Source: Candidatus Sulfotelmatobacter sp. (lineage in GTDB: Bacteria > Acidobacteriota > Terriglobia > Terriglobales > Acidobacteriaceae). Taken from it: a stretch of 11,189 nt of DNA. Location: assembly GCA_030037575.1 (NCBI GenBank), contig JASHRB010000551.1:1-11189 (forward strand). The letters are read 5' to 3'. The notes under the pieces were generated by a model, which was given only the letters and a program-made list of their open reading frames with translations, made no database searches and had not been told where the DNA came from. Shown one piece after another: positions 1 to 7,184 of the stretch. Position numbers and translations under genes: made by a program. Each line of letters opens with the position of its first letter. Positions within the stretch are counted from its first letter, which is position 1.

Positions 1-2
1 CC

Positions 3-2474
3 GCCCGGGGCGACACGCGCAACGAGCTTCATGCCAAGGTGGGGCGCCTCCGATCAGAAGCCGAGACTACGTCGTTTGTTGACCTATCACGATTCCTGAA
101 TGCACAGCTCCAGAATCCCATCGTGCGGGATGACAAGAAACTGCGGCTGTGGTGCTTGATCGCCAAGGGCTACACCGATATTGAGATTGACTATCGAGGT
201 GCGAAGCGAGATTGGTTGCAGGCTCAGGAGATTGCGAATGCGGTGGGCGAAAAGCAATGGGCAACTCGGGCTTCCGGGGAATTGGGCCTGATCGCCTTCC
301 TTGAAGGAAATCCCGGACGAGCCGCGCGGCTGCTGGGCAGCGCACTGCTCTCGACGATGGCTAGCGGCGACACAGGGGCTCAGATCCGGTTCTTGGAATT
401 GATAGGCAGAGGCTTCGAAGAGGCGAATCGCCATGCTGAAGCCCTGAGATTTTTCGAGAGAGCAATCAAGCTTGCGGATGCGGACAAAGACTCCGGTCTG
501 CCGTTCATGGCATACGAGGGGAAAGCACGCGCTCTGGTCGCCATGGGAAAAGCGGAAGAGGCAAAGGCGGTGCTTGACGACGCACTCGGTAAGGCTCGAT
601 CACAACAGAAGCGAGGTCATGAGGCGGAGTTGTTGATCTTGCTAGGAAGCTTGGCTTCGCAAACGGGCGACAGGAAACAGGCCATCGCCGATCTAGAAAC
701 TGCAGCCCAATTCTCAAAGCGAGTGGAATTGTTCCGCATGGAAGCCGACGCCATGTTCGAGTTGGCAACGCTTTATCGCGATGCCGGCGATCTCCCCACG
801 GCGGAGGAACGTGCTACAGATGGCCTAGACGCGAGCCAACGTGTCGGCGACCGTTACTATGTGCCTCGTAACCTGACCATCCTAGCCGACCTGAAGGCGC
901 GCCGCGGTCGGGTTCGCGAAGCCAACGCCCTTTATGAGCAGGCCGAAGACGTGATTGAAAGCATGCTGGTCAGCGTCGATGAGCCGTATTGGAACAGTTC
1001 GGTTGCCGCTTCGATGAGTCAAACGTACTTGCAACATTTTGAACTGGCCGCCAAGAGCGGCGATGTGCCAGGCGGTTTCCACGTTTTGGAACGCGTTCGT
1101 GGGCGGACTCTGGCTTGGGCCCTCGAAGACAGGAAGGCCTTTCCAATCGCCGAGTCTGGACAGACAGCATCGCTCGAAACAGATCTTGCGGGTCTCCAAG
1201 TACAACTGATGCAAACCAACAGCGCAGAAAAGCGCGAGCCACTGATGGATAGATTGGTCGAATATGAGCGGCGGCTTGGGCTGGCTTGGACCAAGGACGA
1301 TGCTCCCGACCGTGGCCTGCCGGTGCAACCTGCATCACTGTCGAAGGTCCAAGAAGTCCTGAAATCAGACGAAGTGCTTCTGGAGTACGTTCTGGATGAC
1401 CCGACTTCCTTCTGTGTCGTAGTTTCTCAAAAAGGAGCACACGTCCGCGTGCTGCCAGTTGGACGCAAGGAGATCGAGAATCTGAGCCAGCGATTTATCG
1501 GCAAAATTCGCGCCAAGCTCACCGCCGCAGAACTTTCAAAGCAGCTCTATGCGATGCTGGTGAAGCCCATCCCGGAAGCAGCGACAGCAACCCGCCTTAT
1601 CATCGCACCGGATGCAATCTTGAACCTGCTTCCCTTTGAGGCGCTTCGCGATGCTCAGGGCGAGTACCTCTTGAAGTCACGCGTCATAAGCTACGTGCCT
1701 TCCGGCACGATCTTGAACGCGCTTCGCCGCGCCCAGAAACAGAAGCCTCTTCCCAAACCCCTTCTCGCGGTCGGTGATGTCGAGTACGAGGACCAAGGCG
1801 GCTCGGGACGGAGAATTCCGCCTTCCGCCTCTATCCGTGGCCGGATTGAGCGCGGGATTGCGGATCTCTCGGGGATCGGCCTTCACGACCTTCCGGAGAC
1901 GCGAGCGGAGGTCGAGGCAATCGGTAAAATTATTGGACCGCAAGCCGTCATATTGCTTGGCAAGGATGCCACCGAAACCGGATTTAAGAAGCAACCCCTT
2001 GACCAGTTTCGGGTCTTGCATCTGGCTGTTCATGGATTCGCGGACACGCAGGACCCAGAACGGTCGGCGCTGGTGTTGGGTCTCGACCCACAATCGGCGG
2101 ATGACGGTTTGCTGCAGGTGCGAGAGATCATAAGACTACGATTGAATGCCGAGCTCACTACCCTGTCCGCCTGTGATAGTGGGGTTGGCAAACTGCAGGG
2201 GCAAGAGGGCATCAGCAACCTGGTGGAAGCATTTCTAGTGGCTGGATCAAAATCGGTTGTAGCCAGTCTCTGGAGCGCAGACGACACCTTCGCCAGTGTG
2301 TTAATGGAACAATTCTACCGGCACTTGGCTCAGGGCGAAGATACCAGCTCTGCTTTGCGAAATGCGAAGCTTGACCTGCTCGCGAAATATGGCAACCAAG
2401 TAAGCCCCTCCTATTGGGCGGCGTTCATCGCCGTCGGCGAGACTTCAACCCCGATGCGACTCAAACACCAATGA
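3..2474 (+). CDS. TPR-repeat CHAT-domain protease (5' end outside window)
   Basis: Probable cysteine peptidase of the CHAT clan (caspase/separase-like) with an N-terminal TPR sensor or scaffold region. The frame is open to the left edge, and the GTG at 39 is only the first start codon inside the window, so the gene is most likely 5'-truncated here. Counting from that GTG, about six TPR-like helical pairs run from residue 75 to 310 (for example around 115-147, 155-188, 195-228, 236-268, 276-308). A linker follows, then the CHAT domain at roughly 500-808. It contains the core strand LIIAPDAILNLLPFEAL, the catalytic His in HLAVHG (His665) and the catalytic Cys in LSACDSG (Cys712), so the enzyme looks intact. 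Its stop overlaps the start of the S41 protease gene, indicating co-translation. Known CHAT proteins act in regulated proteolysis, some in defence or cell-death systems. The target here is unknown. Any signal peptide would lie outside the window. Confidence 0.92.
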   Translation, partial: ARGDTRNELHAKVGRLRSEAETTSFVDLSRFLNAQLQNPIVRDDKKLRLWCLIAKGYTDIEIDYRGAKRDWLQAQEIANAVGEKQWATRASGELGLIAFLEGNPGRAARLLGSALLSTMASGDTGAQIRFLELIGRGFEEANRHAEALRFFERAIKLADADKDSGLPFMAYEGKARALVAMGKAEEAKAVLDDALGKARSQQKRGHEAELLILLGSLASQTGDRKQAIADLETAAQFSKRVELFRMEADAMFELATLYRDAGDLPTAEERATDGLDASQRVGDRYYVPRNLTILADLKARRGRVREANALYEQAEDVIESMLVSVDEPYWNSSVAASMSQTYLQHFELAAKSGDVPGGFHVLERVRGRTLAWALEDRKAFPIAESGQTASLETDLAGLQVQLMQTNSAEKREPLMDRLVEYERRLGLAWTKDDAPDRGLPVQPASLSKVQEVLKSDEVLLEYVLDDPTSFCVVVSQKGAHVRVLPVGRKEIENLSQRFIGKIRAKLTAAELSKQLYAMLVKPIPEAATATRLIIAPDAILNLLPFEALRDAQGEYLLKSRVISYVPSGTILNALRRAQKQKPLPKPLLAVGDVEYEDQGGSGRRIPPSASIRGRIERGIADLSGIGLHDLPETRAEVEAIGKIIGPQAVILLGKDATETGFKKQPLDQFRVLHLAVHGFADTQDPERSALVLGLDPQSADDGLLQVREIIRLRLNAELTTLSACDSGVGKLQGQEGISNLVEAFLVAGSKSVVASLWSADDTFASVLMEQFYRHLAQGEDTSSALRNAKLDLLAKYGNQVSPSYWAAFIAVGETSTPMRLKHQ
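2471..2474 (+). promoter_or_regulatory. ATGA stop/start overlap coupling CHAT and S41 genes
   Basis: The TGA stop of the CHAT frame (2472-2474) shares bases with the ATG start of the S41 frame (2471-2473). No Shine-Dalgarno-like purine run lies just upstream (the sequence is ACTCAAACACCA), so translation of the protease probably depends on ribosomes ending the CHAT frame. This is the strongest evidence in the sequence that the two proteins work together. Confidence 0.8.
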
Positions 2475-3703
2475 ATTTGACTCTTGCACAGCGGACGAAG
2501 ATCTTCGACAAAGTCTGCCGACTGGTGGACACGAAGCATTTCAATCCCGGTATGAACGGAGTGAATTGGGACGCTTTGGCTCGGGACCGCAGGGATGAGA
2601 TTCTCGGGTGCGTCGACCCGGAGGTGTTCGAAAAGGAGGTCCACGAACTAGTGGCCCAACTCAAGACCAGCCACACGGGATTTCGCCATGCGGGGATGCG
2701 GAGTATTCCCGCAGGGCACGCTATCAGCGCGACTTTTCAGCAGATCGGCGTAAACGGAAGCGAGCGTTGGATGTTCCAAGACGTGCATCAAGGGGGACCA
2801 GCGTTCGCAGCCGGTATACGTCCGGGCGATTTGTTGCTTGAATGCGATGGACGAGAACTTCGGCCGCCCAACGCTTTGACGTTCTCCGTTGGCGAATCGG
2901 CGAATCTTCTCATTGAAAAGCTACACGGCGAAATAAAAAAGGTTAACCTTCAATCGCCGCTGCCCAAATCCCAGAAGCACCCGGTCACGGCGCCGCAGGC
3001 GGTCACTACCAAAAGGCTCGGCGATGAAATTGGATTGTTGAGAGTCGCAATGTTTCCGGGGGTCATCGGGATCGACGTGGCGAAGGACATCGACCGCGGC
3101 ATCGCCGCACTGGACGGATGCAGCCGGCTCATCATCGATCTACGCGGCAATACTGGCGGAGGAATCGGCGGGCTACGCTTGATGAGCTATTTGACGTCCG
3201 GAAAACTCGAGGTGGGTTACAGTCTCACGCGAAAACGCCGCGAGCGCGGCTATCGCGGTGAGGAACTGACCCGATTCGGACGGATTCCTTCCCACAAGGC
3301 GACTCTTTTATGGTTAGCGGCCAGATATGCCTTTGTTGAAAAATCGATCCTCGTGGTCACCGAAGGACTCGGCCAGCAACGATTCCACGGTCGAGTCGTG
3401 CTGATAGTGAACGAGCACACCGCGAGCGCGGGCGAGATGGTCTCGGCCTTTGCGCAGGAAAATAATCTGGCAACCATCGTGGGAACGAAAACGCCCGGCC
3501 GTCTCCTCGGTGGCAGCGCATACAAGGTTGGTCACGGATACATTCTTGGTCTTCCGGTTGCCGCCTACCTGACCTGGCAAGGACGCATGCTGGAGAACGA
3601 TGGCATCGCGCCGAAGTTTTTTATGGAGCTTTCGCGAGAAGCATTGAAGCAAGGAAGAGATACCCAACTCGGAACCGCAATCGACGTAGCGAAGGCTCTC
3701 TGA
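2471..3703 (+). CDS. S41-family (C-terminal processing protease-like) peptidase with PDZ domain
   Basis: Encodes 410 aa when started at the ATG at 2471, whose ATGA overlaps the stop of the CHAT gene. The frame is open further upstream to 2414, but that extension reads as the CHAT gene out of frame and is disregarded. There is no signal peptide or membrane segment, so the protein is probably cytoplasmic. An N-terminal helical part (about 1-75) is followed by a PDZ domain (about 85-160, with GGPAFAAGIRPGDLLLECDG) and the S41 core (about 183-390). The core shows IIDLRGNTGGGIGG (about 221-234) and the nucleophile motif NEHTASAGE with Ser319. In Prc/CtpA the general base Lys lies 25 residues after the Ser; here that position is Arg344 (GTKTPGR), while a Lys is found at 340. 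The protein may use another base, as tricorn-type S41 members do, or may be impaired. No clear ribosome binding site precedes it, which fits translational coupling to the CHAT gene. Confidence 0.9.
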   Translation: MNLTLAQRTKIFDKVCRLVDTKHFNPGMNGVNWDALARDRRDEILGCVDPEVFEKEVHELVAQLKTSHTGFRHAGMRSIPAGHAISATFQQIGVNGSERWMFQDVHQGGPAFAAGIRPGDLLLECDGRELRPPNALTFSVGESANLLIEKLHGEIKKVNLQSPLPKSQKHPVTAPQAVTTKRLGDEIGLLRVAMFPGVIGIDVAKDIDRGIAALDGCSRLIIDLRGNTGGGIGGLRLMSYLTSGKLEVGYSLTRKRRERGYRGEELTRFGRIPSHKATLLWLAARYAFVEKSILVVTEGLGQQRFHGRVVLIVNEHTASAGEMVSAFAQENNLATIVGTKTPGRLLGGSAYKVGHGYILGLPVAAYLTWQGRMLENDGIAPKFFMELSREALKQGRDTQLGTAIDVAKAL

Positions 3704-3960
3704 TCGCAGTGTACCTGTCTGAGTCGAAAACTCTGCTGTAGCCTTTTTCTAGACAGGGTGGATGTTTCTGGTTAGTAAGGTTCGTCCGCTGGATCCTGAC
3801 AGATGACTTCGTCCCGGCCATCGGAAAATAACAGTGCTTCTATCGGTACGGCGGACTGCACGGATCGCGGCCGTACTAGGGGTCAATTTTTCCCATGGAG
3901 TTCGGAACTGCCGTCTGGAGTTATCGTCGGCGCAATGTCTCTGGAATCGGATTTGGCAGC
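3704..3960. other. convergent intergenic spacer between S41 and lysR
   Basis: No gene is supported here. Besides the possible terminator at 3714-3757, a second perfect 7-bp inverted repeat is seen: GTACGGC (3846-3852) with GCCGTAC (3870-3876). It lacks a following T-run on either strand. Open frames through here are short and run into the antisense of the LysR gene. Confidence 0.5.
3714..3757 (+). terminator. possible terminator-like inverted repeat after S41 gene
   Basis: CCTGTCT (3714-3720) and AGACAGG (3751-3757) form a perfect 7-bp inverted repeat that encloses a small hairpin (GAGT/ACTC at 3721-3724 and 3730-3733). A run of five T lies at 3744-3748. The T-run is inside rather than after the outer stem, so this is not a textbook intrinsic terminator. 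It sits just behind the + strand protease gene, facing the convergent LysR gene, where a terminator is expected. Confidence 0.3.
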
Positions 3961-4905
3961 TCAAGCGCAAAGCGGCAATTCCATTTGCGTCGGTTGCGTG
4001 CGAGGGGCCTCATATCTACGGAGAAAGGCCCGCACGAACTCGTTAACCAATCGTGATTCACTTTCGGCGCGCATGATTACACACGTTTTGAATTGCAATG
4101 AGGCACTCGAAAGAGGCTTTACTACTACGCTCGCAGCATTAGAACCCATAGCAGCAGGTTTGGTGAGGATGGCCACCCCAGCGTGCTCCGATACCAAGTG
4201 CACAGCCTGTTGGGTAGTGATTATGAGGTGGACGTGTTTCGGGGCGATTCCATCCACTTGAGCTGCATCCATGATCGCATCATGGACTACGGGATGAACT
4301 CGTCGTGCGAACAGAATCCATTCATCTCTTGCCAAGTCTTGCAGGGTGATTTGTTGTTTTCCGGCCGCCGGATGGGTTTCCGGTACAGCCGCATAGAGCG
4401 GTGTCTGGGCGATCGCCACCGCTGTGATTTGAGAGTTTTCAAGTGGTGCCGTGACAAACGCCAGATTCAATTCGCCCACGATCACACTTCGGACCAACTC
4501 GGTTGAGAACTCACTCACGAGTTGAATCCGAAGATTTGGATACAGGGGCAAACGGAGGGCAAGAATAGCCGACACCCAGGCTTGATCGACATCGGGTGAG
4601 TGTCCGATGGACAGGACACTGTCATTCCCCTCGTTAGCGGCATGTCCAAACTGAACCGCCCGATCTATATGTAAGAGCGCTAGACGCGCTTCTTCGACGA
4701 AAACATGGCCAACATTCGTGAGTTCCACAATGCGTTTATTCTTTCGAGTGAACAGGTGAAATTTATGTCGTGTTTCGATCTCCGTGATCTGTTTACTGAG
4801 CGCGGACTGGGTAATGTGTAACCTGTCTGCCGCCCGTGTGAAATTGAGCTCCTCGGCCAAGACAATGACTGCCTGCAAGTGACGGACTTCAACCCTCGGG
4901 GACAC
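3961..4905 (-). CDS. LysR-family transcriptional regulator
   Basis: A full-length LysR-type DNA-binding regulator (about 314 aa). The N-terminal winged helix-turn-helix is plain: VRHLQAVIVLAEELNFTRAA, then the recognition segment ITQSALSKQITEIE, about residues 7-65. A periplasmic-binding-protein-like effector domain follows (about 90-300) that would sense a small molecule. A TTG at 4914 extends the frame by three codons, but the AGGAG at 4916-4920 is then only one base away. The GTG at 4905 has that AGGAG ten bases upstream and gives the usual LysR N-terminus, so it is preferred. The gene is divergent from the sigma factor gene across a spacer of about 210 bases, the usual LysR geometry in which the regulator controls the divergent gene and itself. 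The effector cannot be told from sequence. phnX is more than 2 kb away, so a link to phosphonate use is not supported. Confidence 0.93.
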   Translation of the reverse strand: MSPRVEVRHLQAVIVLAEELNFTRAADRLHITQSALSKQITEIETRHKFHLFTRKNKRIVELTNVGHVFVEEARLALLHIDRAVQFGHAANEGNDSVLSIGHSPDVDQAWVSAILALRLPLYPNLRIQLVSEFSTELVRSVIVGELNLAFVTAPLENSQITAVAIAQTPLYAAVPETHPAAGKQQITLQDLARDEWILFARRVHPVVHDAIMDAAQVDGIAPKHVHLIITTQQAVHLVSEHAGVAILTKPAAMGSNAASVVVKPLSSASLQFKTCVIMRAESESRLVNEFVRAFLRRYEAPRTQPTQMELPLCA

Positions 4906-5118
4906 CGCTCCCAAGCTCCTTCGCCAGTAGCACAGATTTGTTAATGCCCCACATGTAGTCCAGGAGCTGGAAGGGAAGAAAAAATATCACTAAAGAATTC
5001 CTGGCCGCACCCTGATCGCGCTATCGGGGGCAAGTAAACCGTTGACAGTTGCCGGTTTCCGATGGCACGCTTTTGTCATCTGGCGATCTAAGTATCAGTC
5101 GGGTCGAGGACCTCCGAG
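4906..5118. promoter_or_regulatory. divergent promoter region lysR / sigma factor
   Basis: This 213-base spacer must hold the start signals of both divergent genes. A TTGACA at 5042-5047 reads toward the sigma factor gene but has no good -10 element at normal spacing. TGACA (5043-5047) and TGTCA (5074-5078) form a short dyad, and GATCGCGCTATC (about 5014-5025) is a near-palindrome that could be a regulator site. No single promoter can be fixed with confidence. Confidence 0.35.
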
Positions 5119-5724
5119 ATGTCCAGCCGCGAGTTGGGCCCAGAATGGGTTCTTGCAAGGTTTATCTCCCCCACCGCGGGTCATCAGGACGAGATCAGCG
5201 AGTTGGTTGTGGTTGCGCGACGACTCTGGCCACGTATTCACGCCCTTGCCAGCAGAGAGCAGCCGGAGAAAACCTCCGAAGAGGCGGTGGCTCTGGCAAG
5301 TGAGGTGTGGGAGGGTGTGTTGCAATCCGTCGCGAAAACAATCCAGCGATCCAACCGAAAAAATTGGCAAATAAAAAACACAGAAGCCTATCTTTTCGGC
5401 ACCTTCCAGCACCGGTTTAACCGGGCTCTCCGAAAGGAACGCAGAAGACGAGAGATAATGTGGCGTCTTCCGACAGGTCGTGAGCTGGAACGGTTCCGAC
5501 AGGCTCACGATTCGAAGGCTCTGCGCGATCTGGAGCAATCGATCCAGATCAACGAAGCCGTGCGCAGCATGGATGAGTGGACCCGCAAAGTATGGGCCGC
5601 TCGGCTATACGGGTACTCGTGGAGGGAAATCGCCCTACATCTGGGTCTGACCGAGCCTCAGGCCAAGCTTCGATTTCGTTACGCAATTGGTAAGCTGCGC
5701 GCCCGGCTGGGCCGTGCGGCATGA
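5119..5724 (+). CDS. ECF-like sigma-70 family RNA polymerase sigma factor
   Basis: A 201-aa protein starting at ATG 5119, with GAGGA at 5106-5110 eight bases upstream. Residues about 25-112 look like sigma region 2 (VWEGVLQSV and then EAYLFGTFQHRFNRALRKER, a pattern typical of ECF factors whose region 2 ends in a basic stretch). Residues about 148-198 form a sigma region 4 helix-turn-helix (VWAARLYGYSWREIALHLGL followed by KLRFRYAIGKLRARL). The size matches the ECF group, which has only regions 2 and 4. The gene is followed 64 bases later, on the same strand, by a membrane protein with a zinc anti-sigma motif, the normal partner arrangement. It probably directs RNA polymerase to a small regulon when released from that partner. 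It could be autoregulated or under the divergent LysR protein. The region 2 half is less canonical than region 4, so assignment to a numbered ECF group is not attempted. Confidence 0.85.
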   Translation: MSSRELGPEWVLARFISPTAGHQDEISELVVVARRLWPRIHALASREQPEKTSEEAVALASEVWEGVLQSVAKTIQRSNRKNWQIKNTEAYLFGTFQHRFNRALRKERRRREIMWRLPTGRELERFRQAHDSKALRDLEQSIQINEAVRSMDEWTRKVWAARLYGYSWREIALHLGLTEPQAKLRFRYAIGKLRARLGRAA

Positions 5725-5788
5725 GTGTCGCTTCGCCGTGACTGGTTTACATTGATCTCTGATCTCTGGCGGTAGACTTGGCCTTTTT

Positions 5789-6487
5789 GTGACCACTTCA
5801 ACTGAGGGCAGGCGAATTCTGAAGCAATCGGAAGACTTCAACGCTGAAGAAAAGCGGATGTTGGATCTGCTGAATAGGGGTTTATCCCAAGATTTCCCCA
5901 ACCCGCAGCGCGTCGGCTGTCCCGACTCTGCGGTCCTCAGAGATATCGCGCTTCACAAAATGCCACTCGCGGAAGCCGACCGCTGGCTCCACCATTTCAG
6001 CGCCTGCAGCCCGTGCTTTCAAGAGTTCACACAATTTCGCGAGCGAGTAGCCAACAGGCATGGTCGTGCCCAACTGTGGTTTGGCGCTGCGGCTGTGCTC
6101 CTTTTCGCTGTAGCGGGATGGCTCTGGGTCCACCCTCAGCCGACTACGCGCGCCACCGCGGCTGTCGTGCTGGATCTTCGTGCACGCTCGGTTGCTCGCG
6201 GACAAAATCCTAGCGAAACCCCTCAAATTCCGCTAGAGATTCCTCGTGGCGCCCAGCGTGTGGTCATGGATTTGCCAATTGGGAGCAAAGAAGGAAGCTA
6301 CGATGTTGCGCTGATGGGGCACACTGGAACTGAAATCCTCAATACAGCGGCAACAGCGCGGTTAGAAAACCATGTTGTAGTTCTCCGAGCCGATGTTGAT
6401 TTCAAAAATGTGCGTCCTGGATTATACTTTCTTGGTCTCCGGCAACCTGGTCTGGAGTGGGAACGATTTCCTGTTCGCGTGTTCTGA
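5789..6487 (+). CDS. membrane-anchored anti-sigma factor (ZAS/zf-HC2-like)
   Basis: A 232-aa protein of three parts. The cytosolic N-terminus carries Cys44 and the motif HxxxCxxC (His69, Cys73, Cys76 in HFSACSPC), the zinc-binding hallmark of ZAS anti-sigma domains. A single membrane helix follows at about 96-114 (LWFGAAAVLLFAVAGWLWV). The rest, about 115-232, is predicted to lie outside the membrane, is rich in beta-prone stretches, and matches no family I can name; it may be the sensing domain. The protein should hold the upstream sigma factor inactive at the membrane until a signal is sensed. The GTG at 5789 is the first usual start after an in-frame stop at 5753, but its ribosome binding site is weak (GGCGGTAGA further upstream). 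The ATG at 5858 is an alternative that keeps the zinc motif. Nothing downstream within 600 bases looks like a third gene of the unit. Confidence 0.82.
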   Translation: MTTSTEGRRILKQSEDFNAEEKRMLDLLNRGLSQDFPNPQRVGCPDSAVLRDIALHKMPLAEADRWLHHFSACSPCFQEFTQFRERVANRHGRAQLWFGAAAVLLFAVAGWLWVHPQPTTRATAAVVLDLRARSVARGQNPSETPQIPLEIPRGAQRVVMDLPIGSKEGSYDVALMGHTGTEILNTAATARLENHVVVLRADVDFKNVRPGLYFLGLRQPGLEWERFPVRVF

Positions 6488-6951
6488 CTTGATGTTTGCT
6501 TCCTCTCGGGATGGAATGAGCACGAAGGCGGAGCCGTCTGACCCGGTGATGAGAGATGTGTGGCGCTGACCGGGCAGCGTTCCAGCCAACTGCCCTGCGT
6601 CCCTCCTCGCCAAATCCACAACCCACAGAATCGCCAGTGTTTATGAGGCTTTGCGTGATTTGGATGTCCTCTATGAAATTACCGGGGCTGCCAAAAGAGC
6701 GCGATTCCTGTCCGCCCTCCCCAAATTTCGGCGCTTCCCTCTACTTCCGCGATGTGCAAAACCGCTTGCGCGCACGGGTCCGGGCGATCCAGATTGTCTT
6801 CAACCCGGACAGCAACGTGGATAAAGCTTGTACAGCCGTTTCGCACAGAAATATCTCCGCTGAAAACGTCGGTGTTCGCTGACCTAAGGGCACACTGAAC
6901 AATGCGCGGTTACTGCTTCTCCTGGTTGCACTTGCACCACGAGCTAATCCT

Positions 6952-6993
6952 CGCTTCTATTCCGCTGCTTGCTGGGTCGACCGCTTCTATTCC
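6952..6993. repeat. 12-bp direct repeat, 30-base period
   Basis: CGCTTCTATTCC is present at 6952-6963 and again at 6982-6993. It lies inside the gene-poor tract and has no obvious function. It could be a leftover of a duplicated codon block or a direct-repeat protein site. Confidence 0.5.
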
Positions 6994-7171
6994 ATTTCCA
7001 AAACTCCGCCTGCTCCATCGCCCGACGCCGACGCCTGTCTTGTCCGAACCGCGACTGGCTTCACATCCCTTGGTCATGACTAATGCCACCACCCTGCAGC
7101 ATCCGCGAACGGCCCGCTCGCGATGGGAAGTGATCTGCATCTCTATAATGGCTAGCGGGACCAACCACTTT

Positions 7172-7177
7172 GGAAGG
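7172..7177 (+). promoter_or_regulatory. ribosome binding site that sets the phnX start
   Basis: GGAAGG lies seven bases before the GTG at 7185. It overlaps the alternative TTG at 7170, so that codon cannot be the start used with this site. The resulting N-terminus, MNYVRKTYTG, also fits PhnX proteins. Confidence 0.7.
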
Positions 7178-7184
7178 CCGGATT

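Larger units (their letters stand above)
6488..7184. other. about 700-base gene-poor tract
   Basis: No convincing gene is seen on either strand. Frames are short, lack ribosome binding sites, and read as proline- and arginine-rich shadow protein. Two stretches look faintly protein-like. On the - strand, about 6500-6640, one frame reads ILWVVDLARRDAGQLAGT, loosely reminiscent of WD40/PD40-type repeats. On the + strand, about 6904-6945, one frame reads ARLLLLLVALAP, like the core of a signal peptide, without a start codon in place. A 12-bp direct repeat CGCTTCTATTCC occurs at 6952-6963 and 6982-6993. The tract may be decayed coding DNA between two intact units. The part next to phnX should hold its promoter, but no clear one is visible. 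Confidence 0.4.

Noticed and set aside
970..1440. Open frames of about 150 codons on the - strand inside the CHAT gene
   Set aside because: They overlap the coding frame of a clearly recognisable TPR-CHAT protein and show no domain.
3803..4261. Open frame of 152 codons on the + strand
   Set aside because: Most of it is antisense to the LysR effector domain. It has no ribosome binding site and a shadow-like composition.
3961..4905. LysR as the regulator of the phosphonate genes
   Set aside because: Such regulators do occur beside phosphonate genes, but this one is divergent from the sigma factor gene and more than 2 kb from phnX, so the link is not supported.
5042..5047. Perfect TTGACA -35 box
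   Set aside because: No acceptable -10 hexamer lies 16-18 bases downstream, so no promoter is called from it alone.
5063..5078. Sigma-54-like -24/-12 promoter (TGGCACG, then TGTCA) before the sigma factor gene
   Set aside because: The -24 half fits, but the nearly invariant GC of the -12 element is missing (TC instead), and no enhancer-binding protein is nearby.
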